From positions 1-64,000 of the forward strand of contig NZ_CAOJCN010000005.1 in assembly GCF_948329515.1 (NCBI RefSeq): a stretch of 64,000 nucleotides of DNA. The letters are read 5' to 3'. How positions within the stretch are numbered: the stretch's first letter is position 1; each line of letters begins with the position of its first letter. Positions 1 through 8,500 of the stretch are shown here, piece by piece. Source of the stretch: Cohnella rhizoplanae. Its GTDB lineage: Bacteria; Bacillota; Bacilli; Paenibacillales; Paenibacillaceae. Made by a program: the position numbers and the translations under genes. The notes below the pieces were generated by a model. The model was not told where the DNA came from. It made no database searches and saw nothing but the letters and a program-made list of their open reading frames with translations.

Positions 1-304
1 CACCTCGAGCTACTGTGCAGGTGGAGTTAGTGCCCTAATGACACTATCGACGCCCCTCAAACGACTGTGCAGGTGGAGTTAGTGCCCTAATGTCACTAAC
101 GACGCGACCCGAGCTACTGAGTAGGTGGAGTTAGTGCCCTAATGGCACTATCGACGCCTCTCGAGCGACTGTGCAGGTGGAGTTAGTGCCCTAATGACAC
201 TATCAACGCGCCTCAAGCTACTGTGCAGGTGGAGTTAGTGCCCTCATGACACGATCGCCGCGCCCCAAGCTACTCTGCAGGTGGAGTTAGTGCCCAAATG
301 GCCT
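1..304. repeat. Tandem palindromic repeat array A1 (52-bp unit, 6 copies, cut by window edge)
   Basis: Six copies begin at 13, 65, 117, 169, 221 and 273, an exact 52-bp period. The first 12 bases match the end of a unit, so the array continues leftwards out of the window. Each unit carries an inverted repeat with arms TAGTG and CACTA. Copy 2 extends this to GTTAGTG/CACTAAC, and copy 3 to TAGTGCC/GGCACTA around a 5-nt loop. Copy 6 decays about 16 bases short of the stop codon of the IclR gene. There is no gene in 1-319. The function is unknown. Confidence 0.9.
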
Positions 305-319
305 CAACGGGTGCCCCGG

Positions 320-1063
320 CTAATCCAGCAGCGCGCCCATGCGCGTCGCCGCCCCGATGATCGCAGGCGCGCGCTCGTGCATGACGTCCGGCGTCAGGCG
401 GTTGGACGGCCCGGAGACGGCCAGCGCGGCGAACAGCTTGCCCGAGCGGCTGAAGATCGGCGCCGCGACCGCGGCGGCGCCCGGCTCCCTCTCCTCGAAG
501 CTCGTCGCGTAGCCCGCGGCCACGACCTCGTCCAGCTGCGCGGCGTAGGAAGCGCCTCTCAGCCCCGCCGGCCAGGCGGGATCGTTAAGCAACAGCTCCC
601 GCGTATCGGGATCCGCGAACGCCAGCAGCACCTTGCTGGAGGCGCCCACCGACAACGGCAGGCGGATGCCGACCTGCGCCACCCGGCGAATCGCCTGCCT
701 GCTCTGCACCGCCTGAATACGCACGCGCTCGAGGCGGTCGCGTATGTACAGGCTGACCGTCTCCCCGAGCTGGTCGCGAAGCTTCTCCATCTCGCCGATG
801 AGGACGATCGTCGGGTCGTCCGATCTCGCGAAGTGCGCGGACAACTCCAGTATGCGCAGTCCCAGCCTGTACTTGTCCGTCGCATCGTCCCTCACGACGA
901 AGCCTTTCTCCTCCAATGTCGCGAGCAGCCGGTGCACGGTGCTCTTGTGGAGACCGCATCTCGCCGCGAGCTCGGTCAGACTCCATTCGCTGCCCGTCGT
1001 GAACACGAGCAAAATATCGAGCGCGCGTTCGACGGCGCGTACCGTTTTCTTTTCCTCTTCCAC
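320..1063 (-). CDS. IclR-family transcriptional regulator
   Basis: This is a 247-residue DNA-binding regulator of the IclR family. The N-terminal winged helix-turn-helix is seen in the stretch with LTELAARCGLHKSTVHRLL (about residues 28-46), followed by the C-terminal effector-binding domain with RLPLSVGASSKVLLAF. The frame is open upstream to 1177, but a GTG at 1061-1063 preceded by GGAGG is a far better start and gives the normal family length. Promoter elements probably lie near 1106-1111 (TATACT on the minus strand). The gene is divergent from the hydrolase at 1275. Family regulators usually control an aromatic or sugar-derived catabolic gene, but no such target sits next to it, so the effector and regulon are unknown. 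Confidence 0.9.
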   Translation of the reverse strand: MEEEKKTVRAVERALDILLVFTTGSEWSLTELAARCGLHKSTVHRLLATLEEKGFVVRDDATDKYRLGLRILELSAHFARSDDPTIVLIGEMEKLRDQLGETVSLYIRDRLERVRIQAVQSRQAIRRVAQVGIRLPLSVGASSKVLLAFADPDTRELLLNDPAWPAGLRGASYAAQLDEVVAAGYATSFEEREPGAAAVAAPIFSRSGKLFAALAVSGPSNRLTPDVMHERAPAIIGAATRMGALLD

Positions 1064-1191
1064 AGGGCCTACCTCCGTTTCACCACATGAAACCTTGTTA
1101 CACTGAGTATAACTCACGATCGAATGAACGTAAATCTCCAAAACTAGTATTACAGTTCGATTACGCCTGCTTAACAATTCGACAAAGCCCG

Positions 1192-1220
1192 TTGACGGTT
1201 TAGGCCGTAAGCACTAAATT
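1192..1220 (+). promoter_or_regulatory. Putative sigma-A promoter of the alpha/beta hydrolase
   Basis: TTGACG at 1192-1197, a 17-bp spacer and TAAATT at 1215-1220 lie 55 bases upstream of the hydrolase start, in an AT-rich divergent intergenic region. This is judged by eye from the consensus only. Confidence 0.5.
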
Positions 1221-1274
1221 TGAATTATCAGATAATAATGCGCTTTCAGAAGTAGATTGATAGGAGGCGATCCC

Positions 1275-2315
1275 ATGAGCACCACTGTCCTGACGCCTAT
1301 GCCTCTACACGCCGGATCGCTTCACCTCGAGGAAGATTCTCCCCGTCTCACCGCGGCCCGCCGCCTCGCCCGGATCTTCGGGTTCGCTACCGCGTCGCTC
1401 GCATTCGCGTCCGTGCTGCTCGTGTTCGGACTTTACGGCTATATGAGCTGGCAGTTCACCCATCCGCCGATCGCCGCGCTCCATACGGATCCGATGTCCG
1501 CCAAAGGACTCGCCTTCGACGAGATCTCCTTCCAGGCCTCGGACGGCGGGCGTCCGTCGGACGGCTGGTGGATACCAGCCGTAGGCGCCAGTGCTCGCAC
1601 CGTCGTGCTCAGCCACGGCTTCGGCGCGAACCGCGAGGAGTACTGGGTGCCGATGTACGATATCGCGGAAATGCTGCATATGCAAAATTACAACGTATTG
1701 ATGTTCGACTACGGCTACGCGGATCCCAATCGCAGGACGGCCGCGACCTTCGGCATAGGCGAATCGAAGCAGCTCGTCGGAGCGCTTGAATATGCGCGCG
1801 ACCGGGGCTCCGAAGAGCTCGTCGTGTGGGGATTCTCGATGGGCGCCGGCACAGCGCTTCAGGCCGCTCTGCAGACGTCCCTGATCGACGGCATGATTCT
1901 CGACAGCACCTTCGTGACGAACGCGGACACGATCGCCTACAACCTCAAGCGTTACGGCGCGCTGTCCTCTCGTCTGACGATGGACCTGCTCTCGCTCTTT
2001 ACCCCCGTGTGGGCGGGCGTCAGGCTCGATCAGATTCCGTCGGACGAGATTCAATCTACGGCTTACAGTTTCCCGCTGCTGCTCATCCACGGCAAACTGG
2101 ACGACAAGGCTCCGTCCGAGATCTCCGAGCGGATCGCCAAGGCGCAGACCAATGCGGACTCCTCGCTCTGGCTCGTCCAAGACGCGATTCACGAGATGGT
2201 CTTCCGCACGCATCCCGAAGAATACGTGAAGCGCACGACCGCCTTCCTGGAGACCGTGGACATGGATGCCCGAGCGAGCCGCGCCTCGAACATGGGCATG
2301 CTGGAGTCCGCTTGA
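1275..2315 (+). CDS. Membrane-anchored alpha/beta hydrolase
   Basis: This 346-residue protein is a serine hydrolase of the alpha/beta-fold family. A hydrophobic segment near residues 34-56 probably anchors it in the membrane, with the catalytic domain outside. The oxyanion region HGFGANREEY, the nucleophile elbow GFSMGA, the acid in LLIHGKLDD and the histidine in DAIHEM form a complete catalytic set. AGGAGG upstream of the ATG at 1275 fixes the start; a TTG at 1257 overlaps no such site. It resembles YqkD-like and BAAT/serine-aminopeptidase-like bacterial hydrolases. The substrate cannot be told from sequence. Confidence 0.85.
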   Translation: MSTTVLTPMPLHAGSLHLEEDSPRLTAARRLARIFGFATASLAFASVLLVFGLYGYMSWQFTHPPIAALHTDPMSAKGLAFDEISFQASDGGRPSDGWWIPAVGASARTVVLSHGFGANREEYWVPMYDIAEMLHMQNYNVLMFDYGYADPNRRTAATFGIGESKQLVGALEYARDRGSEELVVWGFSMGAGTALQAALQTSLIDGMILDSTFVTNADTIAYNLKRYGALSSRLTMDLLSLFTPVWAGVRLDQIPSDEIQSTAYSFPLLLIHGKLDDKAPSEISERIAKAQTNADSSLWLVQDAIHEMVFRTHPEEYVKRTTAFLETVDMDARASRASNMGMLESA

Positions 2316-2404
2316 TGGCATAGAAATGGGAATGGGAATGGGACGATTCTCCCCCCGCATACGATGGAACGAAGCCATCAACCGGGATAAGGGAGGCCAG
2401 GCCC

Positions 2405-3562
2405 ATGTTGCCAGGCAAGCTGTTGGCGCAATTGATCGACTATAAGTGGCGGGAATACCGGCATGCGCAATCGCTGCGCGAGACGGTGCCCGATCTCGAG
2501 CCGCCCTATGCGGAGCTGTTGCGGCAATGGGAGACGGCGCTGGGCGGGACCCTCTCCGCAGCGCAGTTCGCGGCGCAGGAGCAAGCCGCGGACGACGCGC
2601 AGGGCGTCTACGCGCATGCGCCGGCCAGAGAGGCTCGGCTGCGGAGCCTCATCGCCGAGTCGATGCTGCAGAGCCGCGAGTTCGACAAGCATCTGCTGCT
2701 CCTCGGGAGCGGCAGCGAGGCCGTGCGGCGGTTCGGGCAGAACATTCGCCTCGTCGCGGGGGACGATGCAGCGCCGTCCAACGACGACGGCTACGGCGGG
2801 CCCGAGCCTGCCGACGCCGAGCGCCGGGAGGGTGCGAAGAACGCGAAGAGCCAGGCATCCTCGCCGGCCGCATCGCCGGCGGCCGGCGGCGGCGCTGGCG
2901 GCGTCTCACCCGGCATCTCCGGCGCCGGCGCGGCCCCGGTGCCGATCGGCGGCCACAAGCTGCCGCCGCTGCCCTACGCGTACGGCGCGCTGGAGCCGCA
3001 CATCGACGAGGCGACCATGCGCATCCATCACGACAAGCATCATCAATCGTACGTGGACGGATTGAACAAAGCCGAATTGAAGCTGGCCGAAGCCCGCCGC
3101 AGCAACGACTTCGAGCTGGTTAAGCACTGGGAACGCGAGCTCGCGTTCAACGGCGCGGGCCACTACCTCCACACGCTTTTCTGGGATACGATGGCCCCGG
3201 GCGGGGGCGGCAAGCCAGCCGGACCGCTCGCCGACCAGATCGCCAAGGACTTCGGCAGCTTCGACGCCTTCAAGCGTCAGTTCTCCGAAGCCGCAGGCAA
3301 GGTCGAAGGCGGCGGCTGGGCGATCCTCGTCTGGAGCCCGAGAGCGCATCGCCTGGAGATTCTTACCGCCGAGAAGCATCAGAACCTGTCTCAATGGGAC
3401 AACGTGCCGATCCTGCCGCTCGACGTATGGGAGCACGCTTACTATCTCAAGCATCAGAACAAGCGCCCGGACTACGTGAAGGACTGGTGGAAAGTAGTGA
3501 ACTGGCCTTACGCCGCCGCCCGGTTCGAGGAGGCGCGGAAGCTGAAGTGGCAGCCTTTCTGA
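2405..3562 (+). CDS. sodF: SodF-like Fe/Mn superoxide dismutase with N-terminal extension
   Basis: This 385-residue protein ends in a complete iron/manganese superoxide dismutase domain (about residues 180-380). Metal ligands are visible in IHHDKHH, in GAGHYLHTLFW and in [12 protein letters not shown]. The first 120 residues are a helical domain with no similarity I recognise (MLPGKLLAQLIDYKWREYR), joined by a Gly/Ala/Ser-rich linker (about 125-175). The plan recalls Bacillus subtilis SodF, but that protein is about 100 residues shorter. It has no signal peptide and is probably cytosolic. An AGGGAGG site precedes the ATG. A second, standard SOD lies at 23684. Whether iron or manganese is used is not decided. 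Confidence 0.85.
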   Translation: MLPGKLLAQLIDYKWREYRHAQSLRETVPDLEPPYAELLRQWETALGGTLSAAQFAAQEQAADDAQGVYAHAPAREARLRSLIAESMLQSREFDKHLLLLGSGSEAVRRFGQNIRLVAGDDAAPSNDDGYGGPEPADAERREGAKNAKSQASSPAASPAAGGGAGGVSPGISGAGAAPVPIGGHKLPPLPYAYGALEPHIDEATMRIHHDKHHQSYVDGLNKAELKLAEARRSNDFELVKHWERELAFNGAGHYLHTLFWDTMAPGGGGKPAGPLADQIAKDFGSFDAFKRQFSEAAGKVEGGGWAILVWSPRAHRLEILTAEKHQNLSQWDNVPILPLDVWEHAYYLKHQNKRPDYVKDWWKVVNWPYAAARFEEARKLKWQPF

Positions 3563-3580
3563 GCGACGGGACATGCGGAA

Positions 3581-3630
3581 AAGCCTCGCCGTGCCGAACG
3601 AATCGCGTTCGGCATGGTGAGGCTTGTTTT
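3581..3630 (+). terminator. Rho-independent terminator after sodF
   Basis: A long imperfect hairpin with arms starting AAGCCTCGCC and ending GGTGAGGCTT is followed by GTTTTATG. It lies 19 bases past the stop codon. Confidence 0.8.
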
Positions 3631-3772
3631 ATGATAGGACATTATCGCTACAGGAATATAATGGATACATATTTTATGACCTATATCCTTTATATGGTGT
3701 ATAGTTAATTTACAAGCATTGAACGGCGTGCGACCGTTACGGTCAATGAAGAAATCGCATCAGGAGGCGCAT

Positions 3773-5377
3773 ATGATCTCAAGACGCACTCGCATTCAAA
3801 CATTTGGTTTTCCATTCGCTCGGCTCGCTCTCGTGACGCTGACGGCGGCCATGCTCCTTCCTTCAACCGGACTCGCCTCCCCCGCCGGCACCGCGCCAGC
3901 TGACGCCCAAGTGGACTCCCTCCCGTCTGCGTACGCGGACGATCTCGTCGTCTATCGTTCCGCGGACGCTGACGGCGGCGCCGGACTACTGCTTCAGTCG
4001 CAATATCAAGGCATACCCGTATACGGAAGCTATGTGCGTCTGGACAAGCAGGCGGAGGCCGATACGTATGAAGTCCGTCAGCTCTCCGGCGGAGCGGCCG
4101 ATCTGTCCGGCTTAGCCTCGACGAAGCCCGCGATCCAGGCAAACGAGGCGATAGCGGCTCTGAAGTCCGTGTTGGAAAAGGATCTTAGCGGCGCCATCGG
4201 CGCGGATCCTGCCGACGGAGACGTGCCGGGTCCGGTCGCGAAGCTCCTCGTATATCCGAATCGCGGTCAAGCGCACCTCGCGTACGAGGTACAGCTTCGG
4301 TTTACGCGCCCCGTCATCGGCGATTGGATCGGCTACGTAGATGCTACGACCGGCGATATTATCGATCGCTACGATCGTCTGAGCGCGGCGCAGGCTGCGT
4401 CACCGATCGGCTACGGCAAAGGCCGGTCAGGCGCCGCGCAGTATTTCTACGTCAAGCCGCGCGTGGACGCGGGCAAGACCGTCTATCAGATGCTGGACGC
4501 CACCCGCCCCGCTGCCATCCAGACGTTCGATTTCCGCAAGCCGTCGGCGCGCAAGGATCTTCCGGAAGGCTATGACTATGTCACTTCCGCTTCGAAGGGG
4601 TTCGCCGACGCCGCGGCGGTGGACGCGCACGTGAATGCCAAGCGAGTATACCTTTTTTATAAAAACAAGTATGGCCGCAACAGCATCGACGACAAAAACA
4701 TGGCCATCCGCTCCTACGTTCATGCGGGCGGCAACGCGCAAACCCGGAACAACGCCTTCTGGAGCGGATGGGCGATGTACTACGGCGACGGCACGGGTCT
4801 CAAAAACGGCGGCGTCAACTGCACCTCCTGCGCCTACGACCTCGTCGCCCACGAGCTGACCCACGGCGTCACGCAGCACACGGTCGGACTCGAGTACCGC
4901 GGACAATCGGGCTCCTTGAACGAAGCGGTCTCGGACATCATGGCCGCGGTGATGGACGCGGACGATTGGGAGATCGGCGAGGATACGGGAGCGGCCGTCC
5001 GGAGCCTGGCCGATCCGGGCAAGTACGGCCAGCCCGCCCATATGAACGACTACGTCAACTTGCCCGTCGACGCCCTGCATGATAACGGAGGCGTTCATAT
5101 CAACAGCGGGATCCCCGCGCATGCCGCCTACCTCATCGCCCTCAAGATCGAGAACGCGGATATCGGACTCGGCGGCCGCGACACGCTGGGACGGCTGACC
5201 TACATCATGCTGCGCGATCGCTTGATCTCGCCGACAGCCGACTTCTACGAAGCGCGCGACGGCTACGTCGCCGCAGCCGGCCGGCTGTCCGGATTAACGG
5301 CCGCGCAGAAGCGCACCGTGGCGCAAAAGGTCCAGGATGCCTGGACCGCCGTGGGGATCGAGGCACGTCCAAGCTGA
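3773..5377 (+). CDS. Secreted M4 (thermolysin-family) metalloprotease
   Basis: This 534-residue zinc endopeptidase precursor has a signal peptide (about residues 1-36), a pro-region with FTP/PepSY-type chaperone segments (about 50-200) and a catalytic domain to the C terminus. HELTH carries the two zinc histidines and catalytic glutamate, and GSLNEAVSD supplies the third zinc ligand. GGVHINSGI matches the conserved substrate-site segment of the family. Start: CAGGAGG places the ATG at 3773; an earlier ATG in frame lacks a site. Oddity: Cys-Thr-Ser-Cys sits seven residues before HELTH, a place without cysteines in thermolysin. It is expected to be exported and to digest external protein. It is monocistronic, with terminators on both sides. 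Confidence 0.93.
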   Translation: MISRRTRIQTFGFPFARLALVTLTAAMLLPSTGLASPAGTAPADAQVDSLPSAYADDLVVYRSADADGGAGLLLQSQYQGIPVYGSYVRLDKQAEADTYEVRQLSGGAADLSGLASTKPAIQANEAIAALKSVLEKDLSGAIGADPADGDVPGPVAKLLVYPNRGQAHLAYEVQLRFTRPVIGDWIGYVDATTGDIIDRYDRLSAAQAASPIGYGKGRSGAAQYFYVKPRVDAGKTVYQMLDATRPAAIQTFDFRKPSARKDLPEGYDYVTSASKGFADAAAVDAHVNAKRVYLFYKNKYGRNSIDDKNMAIRSYVHAGGNAQTRNNAFWSGWAMYYGDGTGLKNGGVNCTSCAYDLVAHELTHGVTQHTVGLEYRGQSGSLNEAVSDIMAAVMDADDWEIGEDTGAAVRSLADPGKYGQPAHMNDYVNLPVDALHDNGGVHINSGIPAHAAYLIALKIENADIGLGGRDTLGRLTYIMLRDRLISPTADFYEARDGYVAAAGRLSGLTAAQKRTVAQKVQDAWTAVGIEARPS

Positions 5378-5401
5378 AGTAAGTTGCATACAGGGAAAGG
5401 A

Positions 5402-5432
5402 AGGCCTCGGCGGGCATGCCGGGGCCTGTTTT
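5402..5432 (+). terminator. Terminator after the M4 protease
   Basis: AGGCCTCGGC and GCCGGGGCCT form a 10-bp stem (one G-T pair) with a 6-nt loop, followed by GTTTT. Confidence 0.75.
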
Positions 5433-5454
5433 GATGCGATTTCCCAGAATAATA

Positions 5455-5493
5455 AAACGCCTTTCCGGACCGATTGCTCCCGGAAAGGCGTTT
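5455..5493 (-). terminator. Terminator of the giant SLH protein gene
   Basis: A perfect 14-bp stem (AAACGCCTTTCCGG at 5455-5468 with its complement at 5480-5493) lies 18 bases past the minus-strand stop. T/A-rich flanks follow on the minus strand. Confidence 0.85.
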
Positions 5494-5510
5494 GGTCTTG
5501 CAGCCTGCTA

Positions 5511-8500
5511 TTACTTGTCCTGTATCAGCTTGGACCGGATCAACAGATTGCGCAGCATCGCAGCGGTCTCTTCACGGGTGACCGTGCGCAGCGGCTTGAC
5601 GCCGCCGTCCTCGTAACCCGAGATCAGGCCCAGCTTGAAGGCCGATCCGAATGCCGGGCGAACCCAGACCGGGATGTCCCCGTTGTCCGGGATTCCGGCC
5701 AGCGCTGCAGTCGCTTCGCTCTCGACTGCGGCCGCTTGGCCGGCCAGCGTCCAGGCCTTGCCGACGATCGCGACCGCTTCGGCGCGGGTGATCGTCTGCT
5801 TCGGACGGAACGTGCCGTCCGGATAGCCGCTGATCAAGCCGTACGACTTGGCCGCGGAGACGAACGGCGCGTACCAGTCGGCTGCCTTCACGTCCTTGTA
5901 GACGCCGTCCGTCTTCGCCGGAAGTCCCAGCGCCCGGACGATCATCGCCGCGAACTCGGCGCGCGTGACGCTGCGCGCGGGCTCGAACGTGCCTGCGCCG
6001 GTGCCCGTCAGGATCGTACGGGACGCCAGATCTTCGATCGCTTGCTGCGACCATCTGCCCGCCGCGTCCTTGAAGCTCGCCTTGTTCACGATCAAGGCGT
6101 ATACGCTGTTGGTGAAGCTGTTCATGACCGCCAAATCGCGATCTCCGTCCTTCTTCACGAAGGTCGGGACGTGATACAAGCTTCCGTCCTCCAGAATGCG
6201 AACGCCGGTCGTGACTTTGCCTGCGTCACCCGCCGGCAGCTCGATCGCGCGCTCCACGTATTGCGAGAAACGGTCTGCCGCGATCGTCTTGCCGTTGTAC
6301 GTGTACGTCACGCTGAAATCAGTCGGCGTGCCGATGACGGAGGCGCCGGACTTCGCGGCTCTCTTGCCAATCGCTTCCTGCTCGTCCTCGCCCGGATGCT
6401 TGATATCGATCGTGACCGCTACGTTCGCCAGATCGTCCGGCGCGAAAGTATTCTCGATCTGCGCGATGTTCAGCGCGGACGCCGGCAGCGTGTAAATCGA
6501 ACTGCCCGCATCGATATGCAGTACCGCTTCTTTCTGCTGCATGCTCTTCACCAGATCCGCGGTCAGGCCGGTCACGATCCGGTCGATCCCCGTGCCCGCG
6601 TTGATCTTGATGATCGGCTTGTCGCTGCCGGACGCCAGCAGCTTGTTCAGTTCATCCTTCACGAAAGAGATGCGCAGCACTTGGATGCCGTTCTCTTCCG
6701 TCTTCTTGCCCTTCGCGACCCTGTTGTTGCTGTCGTCGTTGACCTTGACGACGAATTCATCGGTCGGCGCCGCGTTCGTCGCGTTTCGTACGATCGCGAT
6801 GGAGTACAGGTTGGTTTCATTCGTATCCGGCGACTGTACCTGCACTTGCACGGCGTTGATTCCTACCGCGAGCGATGCGCTAGCGGATCCGTCTTTGTCC
6901 GTCGCCTTGCCGTTGACCTTGACGGTCGCGCCCGTCGCTTCCGGCTTCGCGATTACCGTGATCGTGTCGTTATAAGTGCTCTCCTCGACCCGGTAGTTTC
7001 TCGTCAGCGGGTTGAACTCGGTCGTCAGCTCCATGTCCTTGACGGACAGCTCGCTCAGCAGGAGCGAGGAAGAGAATGCCGTATCGCGATAGATCACGAG
7101 CGAATACGACTGGACCGTTCCGTCCGCCGCGTGAACTTCGAGCACGAAGCGGTTGGTTCCCGCCGCGAGCGCGAGGGTCTCGGTGCCGGCGGCGCTCTTG
7201 GCCGCGCCGTTGATCCACACGGTAGAGGTCGCATCCGCAGCCGCGAAGCTCAGTTGCGCGGTAGCGGTGCTCGCGCCGACGCGGGCGTTGTAGTCGAGCA
7301 CGGCGCTGTCGAACGCGCCCGGCGTCAATGCGATGCCGGACAGCGCCAGCTGCTTCAGGCTCGCGTCCGAGGCAACTTTGCGTTCAATGGCGATCACGAA
7401 TCTCTTCGCGTGCGTCCAGTCCGGCGTTGCCGCCTTCGCATCGTTCGGCGACAGCACCTCGATCGTGATTGTCTTAGTCCCTACCGCCAGCGCGATCGGC
7501 GCGGACAGTTGGCCGGAGGATACCTGCACGCCGTTCAAGCGGATCAGCGATCCAGGCGAAGCCTCCTCCGGCTTCACGCGTACGGATGCGATCGCATTGT
7601 CGACCTGCGCCGTGTAGTTGACCGTATTCTCGGCGAACGCGGCTCCGTAATCCTTGCTCAGCTCGACGGCTTCGGCGGCAACCGCCCCGCCTGCGTCCAG
7701 TCCGGACACCTCGAGCGACTTGAGGCCCGCGAGACCGGATTCGGTCGTCACGTTCAAGCTGTACGTACGGGTCGTATCGCCGTTCTTGACGACTGCCTGT
7801 ACGGCGCTGCCGTTCGACATGTCGATAACCGCGGAGAACTGTTCGTCGACCGGCTTACCGCCGATCGTGACTTCCGCCTCCTGATCGACAGGTACCGCCC
7901 ATACCCGAGTCTGCTTCTCGCGCACGTCGATCGAAGTCTTGTACGTCGTCTGGCTTGTGAGGAATAGCGCGTCCAGCACGCCCTCCCCGGTCCCGAACGC
8001 CGCCAGGTCCGCATTCGATTCGCCCGCCGCGCTCGCGCCGCTGGCGAGAACTTCAAGCTTGTGCAAGGTCTCGTTGCCGGCGGCATCGGTCGCCTTGAGC
8101 TCGAGCGGCAGCACGCCGTCTTCAGGGAATGCCGCGTAATAGACGAAGCGTCCGATCGCGTCGACCGGCACGACGGTGTCGTTGACGGTGAGCACGGTGC
8201 CCGCCTCGGTCGCGCCTTCGAGTCTGGCGCGGCTGCCGTCTACGATCGCGCCGTTCGTCGGCGTCTTCAGATACAGGTACGGCGCGGTGCGGTCCACGAT
8301 CAGCTGGCTGTAGCTGTAGCTGGTGTCGCCGCCGGCGTTCGTCGCCTGAATCTCGATGCGATATTGTCCTTCTTTTAGGGTGCCCAGATCGAATGCCTTC
8401 GGATCGCCGCTAGTCGCGACTTCGGCGTCATCCAGATACAGCTTGAGCGTCGCGGTCTGATCGCTGCCGACGTGAACGACGACGTGATCGGAATCCGTCA

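Noticed and set aside
5337-7967. Long plus-strand open frame of 876 codons opposite the giant SLH gene
   Set aside because: Arg/Asp-rich composition, no ribosome-binding site and no domain; it mirrors the codon bias of the real minus-strand gene. The same reasoning removes the frames at 8472-10790, 36945-38837, 45167-46915 and 46946-48988.
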